This document shows, in pieces, positions 1-12,545 of a DNA stretch of 64,000 bases (its first letter is position 1; each line of letters opens with the position of its first letter). The notes beneath the pieces were generated by a model, which did no database searches, was not told the origin of the DNA, and saw only the letters and a program-made list of their open reading frames with translations. The stretch lies in assembly GCF_019175385.1 (NCBI RefSeq), contig NC_083342.1:117552376-117616375 (forward strand), read 5' to 3'. The DNA comes from Lycium barbarum (taxonomy: Eukaryota; Streptophyta; Magnoliopsida; Solanales; Solanaceae). Both the position numbers and the translations under genes were made by a program.

Positions 1-159
1 CTCTTCAAACTAATAAGGAAGCAAATATATGAAAAATTAATTATCTAAATCATGGTTAGGGTCTTATTTTAGTCAATTAAATCTTAACCTTTAATCATAA
101 ATATGCCATGTGTCACCTATCCAAGTAAGAACTTGGGTAAATGGAGAGAAAGAAATGAA

Positions 160-3100
160 GAGGAGCCGAACTCAAATTTTAGAATTCCTTTGTGTTATTC
201 TTTCACGTTGTTTTAAATGCACGTGTGCTCCAAGAATTTAACTTTGTATTCGTTTATACTACCAATGTAAAATAGGTTTTACTTTTTATGAATTATTACT
301 TGTAGTTATTATTTAACAAAATGATCTAATGCCATAAACTATGTTAAGGCGGATGCAACAAGCTAAGAATGTTTGTTTCGTACAACCATTTAACCTTAAT
401 AATCGGTAGTTTATTTTATTTTTTATTTTTTTAAACTTGTAATTATCTTTTAGATGATTTAGTAGTATAAACCTTAAGTTAGGTATAAAATGATTGTCCC
501 TCAAAGTATATTTTTGCCTTTAAATGTTTTGTATTGGAATTAAAATGTTCATTCCTCTTTTAATGCATTGAAGTGTTGTTTTAACACCTTCACCAACTAC
601 AGTAGCTAGGTCCAAGATTTGAGTTACACTGGAGGGAAAGAAAGTGTGAAAACACTATAGTATCATTCAAAATGGGGAGGTAAAAAAAAGTGTTAGTTTT
701 AACCACCAAAATCATGAACTTTGTATTTTGGTATATATACATACACACAAGTAGGGGTTCATGTCCAACCCCCTGCATCTCAAGGAAGCTTTAATTAGAA
801 AAGAAGTTATAAAGTGCTTCAACAACATATAAGGAACATGGAAAAACATGATCAACTTATAAGACCGTACTCATGGGAATTCCGTTTCTCAACATTTCCT
901 CATTGGTTCACCACATAGAAAGTGCGTCTTCCAGGCTTATCCACCTATTAATATTAGTACGAAAACTTATTACAAGATGGAGTATCAATTAGTGGAATCT
1001 GCCAATAAAAATATCAGACCCTTTTCGGTATATGTAGTTTATCTTGGGTGAGCAAATGGCTTTGGAGAGGTCTATACCTATTCTGAAAAGTACAATGAAA
1101 TGTATTACCCGGACAAGTTAAATGGCGCTGTATATCAAATTGCCAAAATTTGGCCACAAATCCGAACAACTCCAATAGAACCTTTTTTTAGAAAGTTGTA
1201 CATCAAATTTGGTGTTGATAACTTGATATGAAACAAAAACGTATTGGTGAGACTTTTACATAACAAATTATCGCGAGGACAGATTTCATGGCCAATTTTG
1301 GCGATTTGTTAGAATTTGTGGTCATAATATTGACAATCCATCAGGATTTGACCAGAAATCCTAGTGATCCGTCACGATTTGTAGCCAATTTGAAGAGAAA
1401 TTCTGGCAATTATTGTGATAATAAGGTAATTTTTTCCCGTCAATTTGAAACCTGAAAATTCATGAATTTTGATACGTAATGTTGGCCATCAATCTATTCT
1501 AGCAAAACTTTGTTAATGGGTCAAAACTTAAATGGTGACATTGAAATATCTTATTTGTGCACATTAATTACACAAATTCTTTTTGGCAATTTGTGATGGT
1601 GATATTCAAACCCAGGACCTTGTGTCTGCTGTGATACATGTTTGTGAATTGTGACCATTTCATTTTAAAATTTTAAGTTAATTACCAAAAAAAAAAAAAA
1701 GATTCATATTTAATTAAATTCCCAACAATCCCAACAGCTGGACGTGCGGCTAGCTAGAACGACCAAGAAGCTAAAGAAACATAGAATAATGTCTCGATCG
1801 ACAAATCTGCGTTCTTCCATTACACACTTTTGTCCCATATATTCTTGGAGCATACGATGCATACTTTATGTTTTACTATAGTTAGGACTAGTTGATTTCT
1901 TTTTTCCTTTTTTGGCATAGTATTTAATTAGTAGCTTTGACCTTACCTAAAAACCTGAAGAACCTCTTTATTTTAGTGGTGGGTGGGGTTCCCTTATATT
2001 CGCCTCCAATGATGAATTGATTCCGTCAACCCGTTTTCAATGCAACTTTCTGATCTTGTGTTTAGTCGTTTATCTGGTGCTGATGAGTAGCGCATCTACG
2101 TCGATCAAGTGGATCTTCCACTCAATACAATAAATTTCCTTTATGTTTCCAAAGTTTCCTTTGGTCAACCGTGATAAATTAAACTTGAAGTTTCCTAAAA
2201 AAGTCATACAAAATATCGATATAAACTATTCATATAAATACACACACTTTGGTAGAAAATATTGGGATCAATTGAATGTGCATCGATTATATATTACATC
2301 TTCCACGGGTACAGTTTTAATTAATATGCATATTTGGTTTGATTATATGAAATTCCACAGTGATAAAAGGGAATAGTAATTTCAATACGTCACACTTGAA
2401 AGTTTGAAAGAATAAGCCAAACAAACAAAAAAACCTGTAATACATTAAGGAGAAAGTTTGAACAAATAAGCCAAACAAAGGAAAAAAGTACTACATTAAA
2501 GTGCAATCACACTTAAAGATGGGCGCTCAATAACTATTAGTACATTATATGATACAATAATTCGAACGTGGCCTCACACATTTGGGTCATGATTAGATAC
2601 TAGCCTCAAAACGAGCCGAATACGTCGATAATATATAGCTCATGAATTCAAAGCTTGAATAAGGTATGTTTGGTATGAAGGAAAATGATTTTTATGGACA
2701 ATATTTTTTAAAAAAATATTTTTAAATTATTTTAACCAACCGAGAAAATTGAAAACATTTAATTTCCTCCCACCAAAGACACCCTAATTCTAGTCTTCTC
2801 AGTGTCAGATTTGAGTTCATGGAACCCAAACATATTTGAGGACACCATAAACTAAGTCAATCAAAGACTTGCATAAAGTGTTCAGCTTCTAATTTTTCCT
2901 TATTTGTTAGTATAATATATTATCTCATAACATATTCTTTTAATCAATTTGGGATTTACCAGCTATCATTTGGACCGTTCAACTGTTCAAGCGCGCCGTA
3001 CCAACTAGCACTCCAGGTTTGATGGACAGCAAGTTTACCCATTCCTAATTTTTTGTCTTATCTTTACTTGAATTTATTAATTATTATACTTCCACAATTG

Positions 3101-3160
3101 TTTTCTCCATCTGTTTAAAAATTCTCTAGAACAAAAAGAAGAAGATTAGAAGGATGAAGA
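160..3160. repeat. Diverged left copy of the ERF downstream segmental duplication
   Basis: Blocks here match, in the same order and orientation, blocks downstream of the ERF at 4222-4902. Positions near 175-290 match 5045-5135, 465-540 match 5615-5690, 1840-2010 match 6365-6510, 2050-2170 match 6610-6730, 2575-2660 match 8080-8150 and 2790-3075 match 8155-8405. The copies differ by substitutions and by separate insertions. Because the first block corresponds to the 3' flank of an ERF, this looks like the tail of another tandem ERF copy whose coding part lies left of the window. No ORF here resembles a known protein. Confidence 0.8.
590..1830. other. Sequence specific to the left duplication copy, no gene seen
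   Basis: This stretch has no counterpart in the second duplication copy, so it was probably inserted here or deleted there. It holds only short ORFs without recognisable domains and an A-run near 1687-1700. A mobile origin is possible, but I could not define terminal repeats or a target duplication. Confidence 0.4.
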
Positions 3161-4221
3161 AGTAACCTCATACATCTGTACAGAATTAATACACAGATTG
3201 ATATGACAAGGGGTTTAAGAGTTCATTGTCGAATGAGTAGTTAATTAATATTATGAATTTTCCGCCTTGCATTGTCATGGTTGTTTGAATGATCAACGGG
3301 TTCACAAAAGTAACTAAGGTTCATTATTACATTTACAACGCACGGTAACAAATTAAATTTGTCGCACCACATGTTACACTAAATCAATAACGCAGACATG
3401 TTTCGTGTATATAAACTTATTACTTTAATATATATATATATATATTTAATTGTTGGGCAAAATCAGTCTAAATATATCTTTCACATGGTGTGATATTATC
3501 TCCACTGAGACAAGGGAATATGGTTTTTTCAAAGACCTCACATCATTAAGAGTAGTATTCATACACATGTAGCTCCTAATCCTTGGAACTATCAATACGG
3601 GACTTTGTTGGTACACTTAACATTACTTTATTCATTAACAATTAAAATTATATGTATTATTTGATAATTATGTATGTATAACAAAGTCTGCAACTTAAAG
3701 GTAAAATTTAACTTCAACCGACGTTTACTCCAAATCATACAAATAAAGTAAAATTGTGTATTTAGCTGCGATTAATAGTAATAAGAGTGTATATAAAAAC
3801 ATGTATCATATATTTATTGAATTAATATAAATACTGAATACGTATAAGTTTTTTCAACTTGACTACAATGCTATTAGCAATATCATACTCGAGACATCGC
3901 TTTCAAGTATATGTTGCGTCGAAGACCTATATTCCTTATTCCTCATATACAGTAACTCCGAATTTTATAAGATTTTGACCTTCATTATTGAAAAATGCAA
4001 TTTAATCTCCCTGGAATGAAGCCGACATAGCCCACATTCATGCACTTTACTACTTACTCACGAAACTATAATGTCCAAGAACAACCACTCACGAATGCCT
4101 AAAGTTATATATGTGCACCATCATTCTCTTACTCCCTTGCCACTCTCAAAGTTCCCCAATCAAGAAAACGAAAAAACAAAGAACCCCACATTTTCCCTTG
4201 TAATAATCAGTTAAAGAGATC
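3160..4221. promoter_or_regulatory. Upstream region of the first ERF
   Basis: This is non-coding sequence between the duplication copy and the ERF start. It contains a short TA microsatellite at about 3429-3447. A TATA-like stretch (ttatatatg) near 4105-4113 sits about 110 bases before the ATG, a reasonable distance for a plant promoter with a short leader. I saw no other element that I can assign with confidence. Confidence 0.4.
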
Positions 4222-4902
4222 ATGCCGGGAATATCATTAGATTTTGAGCTAAATTTTCTTGATACCATGCAGCATTTCTTCAATGATCCTGACTTTTCCC
4301 AAATATATTCAGAATTAAACACATTCAATAACACCTTCCCAACCCCTAGACACTCAATTTCTGATCGAAACACCTCATTTCCACAAAACTTTGTTCAAGA
4401 AAATCCAGATATCCCAATATTGCAAGAGAAGACAGAAAATAAGGAGCCAATACCATTGGAGAGGAAAAAATACAAAGGGGTGAGGAGAAGGCCATGGGGA
4501 AAATATGCTGCAGAAATGAGGGACCCCGAAAGAAAAGGTGCTAGGCTTTGGCTAGGGACTTATGAGACACCTGAGGATGCAGCATTAGCTTATGATAGAA
4601 CCGCATTTAGGCTGCGCGGTTCTAGAGCCGTACTGAATTTTCCGCACTTGATTGAATCTAATGTAACGGAGATTAATAGAGTGAGGCCAAAGAGACGTCC
4701 GCGTTCGCCTGATATTTGTTCGTCTAATTCGGAGTCTTCTTATTTTTCGTTGGGAGATCAGAATTGTAATAATACTGATTCAGGGCCGAGTTCGAAGAGA
4801 AGAAATGTTGACCTGATTAATAGCTTAGCTACAGCCAATAATTTGGATGGTCAAAGTATCGTGGAGAGATTTTTGACGTCCAATTTTTTTTTGCCTGAAT
4901 GA
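4222..4902 (+). CDS. AP2/ERF transcription factor, group IX-like (ERF A)
   Basis: This is an intronless 226-residue ORF starting at the first ATG after a TATA-like sequence. Residues 83-143 form one AP2/ERF domain: [19 protein letters not shown], then [16 protein letters not shown], then an LNFPHLI end. Ala96 and Asp101 are the residues that mark ERF rather than DREB proteins, so binding to GCC-box-type DNA in the nucleus is expected. The acidic, Phe-rich N-terminus (residues 1-35) looks like an activation region. A basic cluster follows the domain (about 155-161), and the tail has [12 protein letters not shown] (193-203), related to the tail motif of the other ERFs in the window. By family knowledge this resembles ethylene/jasmonate-responsive group IX ERFs of Solanaceae. 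It differs from the MNP-type paralogues at 18317 and 41287, so it may be a neighbouring subclade. Confidence 0.93.
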   Translation: MPGISLDFELNFLDTMQHFFNDPDFSQIYSELNTFNNTFPTPRHSISDRNTSFPQNFVQENPDIPILQEKTENKEPIPLERKKYKGVRRRPWGKYAAEMRDPERKGARLWLGTYETPEDAALAYDRTAFRLRGSRAVLNFPHLIESNVTEINRVRPKRRPRSPDICSSNSESSYFSLGDQNCNNTDSGPSSKRRNVDLINSLATANNLDGQSIVERFLTSNFFLPE

Positions 4903-5230
4903 ATAAGAAGTAACACTTAATTACATGCGGCTATTATTACTGTAAAAGAAACAAAAGGTAGAAATCGTCGTTCAGAACAAGGCTGAGCGTCATCATGAAA
5001 AGTCCTTAGTACTCGACACTCAAGTAGCTGATCATAAATTCAAGTTTTAGAATTCTTTTATTTTTTTCTTTCTCGTGTCTTTAAATGCATTTGTGCTCCA
5101 AGGATATTAATTTGTATTTATTTATACTACTGATGTAATTCATATATAACAGATTATTTTCTTTATTTTCTAAATAAGTAGGTAACACTTTTTATTATGT
5201 ACTCCTTACTTGTATGGTTATCATTTATAT

Positions 5231-5405
5231 CAGAGGCGGAGCTAGAATTTGAGGCTTGTGAGTTCCGAATTCAAACCCTTTAAGTTACTGAGTTTAAATT
5301 ACTAATTTATACATATTACATAAATTTCTTAAGGCAAATATAAGATTTGAACAAAAGCTTGTGGGTTCGGCCGAATCAGTATTCGACACTGTGGCTCCGC
5401 CACTG
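5231..5405. mobile_element. hAT-type MITE
   Basis: The ends are inverted repeats, cagaggcggagc on the left and gctccgccactg on the right, about 175 bp in all. The flanking octamers are atttatat (5223-5230) and attttgat (5406-5413), an imperfect 8-bp target duplication with 6 of 8 bases matching. The outer TIR bases CAG-GGCGGA resemble the ends of the large hAT element at 45889-49771. No coding capacity. Confidence 0.7.
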
Positions 5406-5751
5406 ATTTTGATGATTTAATGGCATAAAGGTAGTGAGTATACATAGAAGTTAAGCTCATCTTCCAATTTAGTGTGGATGCAACAACATGAAGCTAGCAA
5501 ATAATATTTCGTAAGGCAAAGCAAAGATATATGGTGGTGAGAATTCCTATGCAATGTCTATGGATAAATGTTTTTGACGAGCCAATTTTCGAAGAGTATA
5601 ATTCACGTCTAGTGATATAAACCTTAAGTAATTAGTCATAAAATGTTTGTCCCTCACAATATATCTTTGCCTTTAATCTTTTTGTACAGTACTGGAATAG
5701 TGGAATGAACATGGTTACGATTGGAAGAATGCTAGATTTGTCGACACATTA

Positions 5752-5990
5752 AGGGCCCGTTTGGACATAAATAAGATTTTTTTTCAAGTTCTTTTTCTTC
5801 AAAATTTATTTGGTTATATATTGTGTCAATTTTTTTGTCCAAACTTGAAAAAATGTTCAATCAGTTTTTCAAGTTAAAAACATAAACTTTCATTTTTTAA
5901 AGTGAAATGATGCATGTCCCTTTTTCAACTTAACTTCAAGTACTACTTTTTTCAAATATTACTCAGTTCATATCTAAACAACAACTAAAT
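5752..5990. mobile_element. Probable degenerate MITE
   Basis: It starts with gggcccgtttggacata, a terminal sequence common to many Solanaceae MITEs. The other end near 5975-5990 (catatctaaacaac) is only a weak inverted match. Boundaries and superfamily are uncertain, and no target duplication was recognised. Confidence 0.45.
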
Positions 5991-6114
5991 ATTCTCTGAT
6001 ACTTTTGCTTCCATTATCGTTCTAGCCACGCGTTTAGCAATTGTGATTATTGAGAATATGACTGTGTAAATATAAGTATACTCTCTCAGATAGTTGAGAT
6101 TTTTATATGAACTT

Positions 6115-6212
6115 ATCACACACATCAATATGGTATCAAATTAAGCAGATAGAAGTCCTAAGTTCGAACCTCACTATACCCACTTTTTATCAAAAAAAAA
6201 AAAAAAAAAAAA
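6115..6212 (+). mobile_element. SINE-like 3' part with poly(A)
   Basis: The segment has a tRNA B-box-like word (agttcgaacct) near 6163-6175 and ends in a run of about 20 A residues at 6192-6212. This architecture fits a SINE insertion. The A box and the 5' end are unclear, so it may be truncated. Confidence 0.45.
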
Positions 6213-7254
6213 TCATATGCTTAGCCCGCAAAAAAGAATAAGCACTAACAACATAAGTTTTGAGATGATCATACTTCAAAAGTAACCCCAACTTTACCTT
6301 TTGAAAAGTTACATAGAGCCACAGCTAGTTTGGAAAGGATAATAATATCATAGACTCTTCGCCGCATATGTTCTCGGAGCATCTGATGCATACTTTATAT
6401 CTTACTGTAGTAGTTAATTAGTAGTTTAATTAGTAGCTTAGACATTTGCCTGATCAAAACTTGAAGAATCTCGTTAGTGGTGGTACCTTTCCCTTTTCTT
6501 AGCCTCCAATGGTGAATTAACCCGCCTTCAATAGCTGTGAACGTAATAGGCTTATCTACTCACAAAGTAACTATGCATGAATATAATTAGAAGACCTGAA
6601 TTACTTTTCTGATCTAGTCTTAATTAGTCTTCTATCTGTTGCTGATGAGTGGTGCACCTACCGCTATCAAGTTGATCTTCTACTCAATGCAGTTGGACCC
6701 TTCATGTTTCCAAAGTTCCCTTTGGTTAACCCTGACGTGGTAAATTAAAACATGAAGTGGTTAATTAAGAAGTACTAAATGTAGAGTTAGGGGCATATCT
6801 AAAATTTTAATAGGATGAGTACAGTATTATGAAAAGGTAAATCTAGAATTTATATTTGCAGGTTCAACCTTTAGGCGGGGGCACACTACGAAAAAGTGGA
6901 TTCAGGATGTAATTATGATAAGTTCAACCTATGGGTTCTACAAATGAACTCATTAATTTTTTACATATATAAGTCTATATTTCGCGTAAAGAATATTGGG
7001 ATCAGTTAAACTGATATTGACTATATGCTTTATCTCCTCCAATTCTACTAATTTTAATATGCATATTTGGTATTATATAAAATTTTAAAATGATAAAAAG
7101 ATAATAGGGATTTCGATGTGTCACACTTAGAAAATGTGTAAAATAAATCAAACAAGAAAAAGTACTTAATTGAGTTGCAAGAAGCTACAACGTAACAAAC
7201 ATGTCCATCCTATGGGTGGGCCCAATTCCTGAAGAAGAAAGAAATAAAAAATAC

Positions 7255-7990
7255 TCCCTCTATTTTAATTTATTTGTCTTAATTTGAATAAGCAAGTAGA
7301 AAATTAAAAATGTATGTAATGTATCAAAATAATCTTTGAATCTTGTGGTCTTAAATATGTCATGTATGATGTTGAGTATATAAAAAGTCAATACTAAGTA
7401 CTTTTTCTTGTTTGATTTATTTGGAAGGTCGACCACCAACTCTGCCATTAATGTCGCCGCCTTGTCGATTTTTTCTCCAGATCTGAAATGCTGTCACCAT
7501 TAGAGTTTTCTTTATTTTTATTTTTTTGAATCTGATTCAGCCATTTGATGATTTGTGGTATAAAAGAAGAAGAAACAAAGAAGAGAATATGGTGGGGGCC
7601 GGTGACTGTTTTTCGATGGGATAGTAAGGGAAGGGTTTGGCTGGTTGGCGGCGGCTGGTTAGGTTAGGTTTAGGGTTTAAGTTTAATTTTTTTTTAACTC
7701 AATTCTTTTTTAATAATTTTTTGGACTCATCTGCCACATGTCGTCATTTAATTGGTCAGTTTGCCACATCACCTGTAGTGTATTACAAACATTTTATATT
7801 TTTTGCTGATTGTCAAAAAAGTGTCTAAATAGTTCAGATTCGAAGTGGTACAAGTGTTCAATAGGTACAAACCTAAGTTGAGGTGTCTAAGTGGATTCTG
7901 TGGACAAGTTTAGATGGCTGTCGATGACTTAAGCTTTTTTTTAAAAAAAAATTAAAAAGAAAACTTGGACAAATAAATTTAAACTGAAGT
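7255..7990. mobile_element. Stowaway-like element with inserted cargo
   Basis: The left end ctccctctattttaattta and the right end near 7964-7990 (gacaaataaatttaaact) are inverted relatives, like the Stowaway termini elsewhere in the window. The roughly 735-bp span is too long for a simple Stowaway MITE. The middle (about 7430-7940) looks like a separate repeat with text such as aagttgaggtgtctaagtgg, related in style to the palindromic MITE at 40495. ORFs inside are short and unrecognised. Confidence 0.5.
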
Positions 7991-8689
7991 AATAATAAGA
8001 TAGATACTACTCTAAGATTTAAACCCCTATTTGCACTTAAAGAAATACATTAAGTAATTATTATGACACTTAGACTTGGACTCACACATTTGGGTCATGC
8101 TCAAATACGAATAACAGCTCATGAAATCAAAGCTTGAATAAGTGTTGTACTGTAGTCTTCTCAAGGGCAACTTTGAATTCATGGAATCGAAACATATTTG
8201 AGGAACTAACTCAATCAAAGATTTGCAACAAGTGTTCAGCTTCTAATTTCTTTATTTGTTTATATATATATATCTTACCATAGTATTTTAATTTGGGATT
8301 AACAGCTATCATTTAGACCGTTCAAGTGCGCCGTAAAATTCGACCAGCACTCCAGGTTTGATGGACAAGAAGTTTACCCTCTCCTAATATTATATCTTAT
8401 CTTTACTTGAGATATTATACTTCCGCAGTTATGTGTTTAAAATTCTCCCGAATAAAGAGAAGAAAATTAGAAGGGTATACAAAAACTATAGCAACACAAG
8501 CACAGAGTACAACCATTTCTAAATGACAAAGCAAACGACAAAGTCAAAAATGACGGCCTAAGTCCCTACTTCTGCTTCTGGGCTGGGCTGGCTCCACCCT
8601 TTGGGCTAATCCGGATCCATTGGGCTACATCTATATCCATATTTGCTACACACATGTGACCGCTTGCGAGGAAAAAAAAAGAAGGGAAA

Positions 8690-9662
8690 ACTATATACAT
8701 ACATATTAAGGAGAAATATTTACAAAACGTAACGATAGTTTTTCCTATTTACAAAATATAACGATATATAACGAAACATGACAGATTTTCATACATTTTT
8801 TGTTTTTTTATTTTTTTTCCAGAAAATATATATATATATATTTTTTTTTTTTGGCTCAAAGGCTTAAAAAATTACCTCAAATTTTTTTATATGAAAGCTA
8901 TATGAAAAATGTATGAAATGTGTATACATGAGAGAAATTTTTAATATAATTTTCATACACAAAATTGTGAGCGAAAACTTTAAGCCTTGAATATTGTATG
9001 AAAGTTGTTACAATGTTATTATAGTTGTATTAATTTCCAGAAACCTAATATGAGCATTAAATACGAAAAATGTGAATGAAATTCTAAGTCTTGAGCGAGA
9101 TCACAACATCGAGATATACACACTTCATACATTCTTCATATATAAAATTTGAGCGAGCTTTTTAAGCCTTAAGTAAAATATACACATTTCATACACAAAA
9201 ATTTGAGCGATTATTTTAAGTCTTGAATGTTGTATCAAAGTTGTATACAATGTTGTTGTAGTTATATTAATTTTACAGAAATCTAACATGAACTTTATAC
9301 ACAAAAATGTGAGCGAAATTTTAAGACTTGAGCGAAATATAAATTTCATATTGTTTTCATACACACAATTTTGAGCGGATTTTTAAAGCCTTGAATGAGA
9401 TATACACATTTCATATATTTTTCATACCGTTTTCATACACTAAATTTTGAGCGAACTTTTTAAGCCTTGAGCGAGATATACATATTTCATACATAAAATT
9501 TTGAGCGAAAAAAAATATAAAAAAATATTTTAAAAAAATATTTTTTTTAAAAAAAATATTTTTCAATTTTTTTTTAAAAGCATGTTTTGTATAGGGTCTG
9601 TAATGTTATGTTTTGTAAATATAAAACTATCATCACGTTTCGTAAATATTTCTCCTTAAAAT
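8690..9662. mobile_element. Non-coding TIR element with internal tandem-like repeats, copy 1
   Basis: Inverted ends of about 50-100 bp flank it: ttaaggagaaatatttacaa on the left and cgtaaatatttctccttaa on the right. Between them the text is built from a repeated module with variants of ttgagcgaa, then ttttaagccttgagcgagat, then atacacatttcatac, repeated about six times with drift. No protein is encoded. A second truncated copy sits at 13311-13852. Superfamily unknown; I could not recognise a target duplication. Confidence 0.6.
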
Positions 9663-10694
9663 GTATATATACGTAGTCTAGTCATATAATATATCAAAAA
9701 AAAAAGACACTAATCATGTATAAAATATGTATATTATATGTATATATACATTAATATACAAGATATTTACACCTATCGACTATTATTTTGATGGATAACT
9801 ATACAATAAAAATCCACATTTGCTCCGCAGTCTAGGCAAATCTAGGGGTCAATTGACGGGCTCCCCGTTTCATACTTATTGGGAAAAATGGTGAATAACC
9901 ACTTTTAACACCCGCTATTAAATATTAACGGCTATTTAAAAAGATATTAATATTTAATCATTCTTTTAAAACGGAAAGAGTTTTGGACAAAACACCCTTA
10001 GCTAAAATACGGAACAAATCCAGAAAACGACGCTGGAATTTAAAGGATTGACAAGTTGAACCAATGAATGATTCATGTGGTTCAAAGATTTCCTGAAATT
10101 TCTAACCCATGAACGATTGATTTATGGGGCTGATCAAACCTTTATAAATTCAAAAATCAAGAAACAATTCATGGGGTCCAAATCTTTGTAAGTTCTTACA
10201 CGTTTTAAGTACTTTTGTCAAATTTATTTTCTCATTATAGTGTGGTTATTGTCCTATTACTTTTCAAACCGTACCTAAAAACTCATAACCGACTCTAAAA
10301 TTGGCCATCTCATCTAATTTTGCGCATACTTATCACTTTTCTCCGGAAAACCTTTTTTTTTTAACTATTAATATTTTCAACTGAAAAATCATTCATTATC
10401 AAATTTATATACAAGTCCTCTCGTCTTAACTTTTTTTAAAATATAATAAAAAAGCAACATTTTTTTGGGCACCATTGACGGGTTTTGTACTCTCACAAAA
10501 CTATGAAGTAGTAAGAGGCATACATTTGGGCGTTTAAAGAACATACACATACATGTAAATGCCTTGCATGCATTTTCATCCATTTAAAACACAGTATTTT
10601 GTTCTAAGAAATTAGGATACTATATACATATTTCAAAATAGGACAAAAATTACGCACGACTCTAATGAAATAAATAAACAAAACTTAATTACTA
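9663..10694. other. Intergenic, no gene seen
   Basis: AT-rich sequence without a convincing ORF, RNA gene or mobile element end. The word cgattgatttatggggctga and nearby repeats of caatgaatgattcatg give weak local repetition around 10060-10180 only. Confidence 0.4.
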
Positions 10695-10907
10695 CTCCCT
10701 CTGTTTCAATTTATATGAACCCATTTGACTGGGTACGACATTTAAGAAAGAGGGAAGACTTTTGAAACTTGTGGTTCAAAATAAGCCTTGAAAATTTGTG
10801 TGGCTGTGAATCATTCATAAAGTGAATTTGTTTCCAAATTAGGAAAGAGGTCATTTATTTTGGCACGGACTAAAAAAAAAAATTCAAACAAATTGAAACA
10901 GAGGGAG
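10695..10907. mobile_element. Stowaway MITE
   Basis: A 213-bp element with near-perfect terminal inverted repeats, ctccctctgtttcaattt and aaattgaaacagagggag, flanked on both sides by the dinucleotide TA. The TIR sequence and TA target duplication are the signature of Stowaway MITEs (Tc1/Mariner superfamily). Confidence 0.88.
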
Positions 10908-11937
10908 TATAAAATAAAAATGTCAGCTTTTATTATAGTATAATACTTGTCTTCAAAGAGGCAGGACACTTAAAATTAGAATGGGGCTAAAGTTAGTTGT
11001 AATATATTTTATTTTTCACCTGTGAGTGAGCTAAGAAATTTCAAAGGGTGAGTCACTTGGTGAACTTTCCTTTGTCAATCTTTCAAACCTCGTGCTGCTT
11101 TTCTTCCTCATTCCTTTGTAAATAAAATATTATCACTAAAGTTTAGATAACTTTAATGTATGAATATAGACTTTTTCTCTTTCATGTATTATTGAATTGT
11201 TTCACTAATAATTTAGTATTTAGTATGCGACGCAAGAGACGTGAAATCATTTAAATTGTCCAGTTTTAATTAAAAAGATAAAGATTCTTCATCACTATGC
11301 GCCTTATAAGACAACAAAGATGACATAATACTTCAATTTTAATTAACTCAATAAAATAAGTTTCAATTTACAAAATAGGAATGCAAAAAAACATGGAGTA
11401 CCTGCCGCTTGGGCAATTATTTCCTTATATATCTGCCCGAATCATCTCAAGAGATATTCACAGAATAAAATATTTTGCCTGTTTAACAATTAATGCTTTT
11501 CTCTTTATAACCACTTGTAAACACATGTGCAGATGATAAGAAAATAAAAAAGAAGGAATATAAATATTTAGAAGATAATACATATTATAAGTCTTTTATT
11601 TTATAAAAAAATAATTCAGAAAGTTAAAAGCGGAAGACAAGAAATTGTAGTCAATCCATAGCACATGCAACCTGACATTCATTCAGCTATTTCAAATATT
11701 TAAAGCATTAAATGTAAGTTGGCAATGTTGAACTCTGTAACCAATTAATTTATTATTTACTTTTTTTTTCCGTAACCATTTCAAGATCCCAGCTGGGACC
11801 CTGAGTTTATTCCGTCGCCGCAAAAGATGTTACAAAGAGGAGGGGATGACATGTTTGAGAGGAAATTAATTTATTTTATTATTTACTTAATATATTTTCA
11901 ACATATTTTCTGTTATGAATCTCAGAATTAATCGATA
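10908..11937. other. Intergenic, no gene seen
   Basis: AT-rich sequence with only short ORFs lacking domains. A slightly GC-richer patch near 11787-11850 was inspected on both strands and gives no sustained reading frame. Confidence 0.4.
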
Positions 11938-12208
11938 CTCCCTCCGGCTCATAGTATATGGTGTTTATAGATTGAGCACACTTAGGAAATTCATTCACCC
12001 CTAGAAAGTAAGATATGTTTTTACTAAATTTCTCTTAATTAAATAGTACATATTTAATGTAATTTCTTGATTATTTAAAAACTCACTTATCTAAATAAGG
12101 GTAAACTTTTTAAAAAATTAAATACCTTCTTGATTATATAAAAACTATTTTTTTGAACTAAATGTAGAACTAAAAGTATCATATATAAAATAAACCGAAA
12201 TAAGTACC
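11938..12208. mobile_element. Diverged Stowaway-like MITE
   Basis: It begins with TA plus ctccctccggctcatagtat. The far end near 12180-12208 (catatataaaataaaccg) is a weak inverted match ending at a TA. Length and left terminus fit Stowaway, but the right terminus is degraded. Confidence 0.5.
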
Positions 12209-12271
12209 AAATAAGAACGATCTATTCATATTTTGTAGAATAAATATGGATATAGTAGTAACAAAAGGAGA

Positions 12272-12469
12272 GAGAGAGGTGGTGCAGCGGATGAGATTAT
12301 TCCTTCCTTAATCAAAAGTCTCGGGTTCGAGCCCTGAGTATGAAAAAATCTTTGGTAGGGAGCGCTTCCCCCCAAATGAGGCCCTACGCGACGCGAATCC
12401 GGATATAGTTGAGCTCCAATGTGAATATCGAATACCGGGTGAAAATTCAAAAAAAAAAAAAAAAAAAAA
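12272..12469 (+). mobile_element. TS-type SINE
   Basis: A tRNA-derived retroposon with an A-box match (tggtgcagcgg, 12280-12290), a B-box match (ggttcgagccc, 12324-12334), a tRNA-unrelated body containing cttggtagggagcgcttccc and gcgacgcgaatccgg, and a poly(A) end at 12449-12469. The body is what I recognise as the TS SINE of Solanaceae, first described in tobacco. The flanks are purine-rich, so the target duplication is unclear. Confidence 0.85.
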
Positions 12470-12515
12470 GAAGAAGAGAGGGAGAAGGGAAGTTATATAT
12501 ATATATATATATATA

Positions 12516-12545
12516 CTAGTCACGAAACCCCGTGCTATGCACAAG
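12516..12545 (-). mobile_element. Candidate Helitron 3' terminus
   Basis: Read on the minus strand, a short hairpin (gtgc-ata-gcac, 12532-12542) lies about a dozen bases before a terminal CTAG followed by T. This is the arrangement of a Helitron 3' end inserted at an AT dinucleotide. It abuts a TA microsatellite at 12493-12514. The matching 5' end was not identified. Confidence 0.5.

Larger units (their letters stand above)
4960..8490. repeat. Diverged right copy of the ERF downstream segmental duplication
   Basis: This is the counterpart of the block at 160-3160. Homology begins shortly after the ERF stop codon and continues to about 8480, just after a shared block that includes the words caccccaggt-like cactccaggtttgatgg near 8350. 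It has been enlarged by its own insertions: a hAT-type MITE at 5231, an MITE-like piece at 5752, a SINE-like piece ending near 6212 and a Stowaway-type composite at 7255. The proposed unit is an ERF gene plus roughly 3 kb of 3' flank. Confidence 0.8.

Noticed and set aside
4146..4373. Minus-strand 75-residue ORF over ERF A
   Set aside because: A shadow of the ERF coding strand, with no domain.
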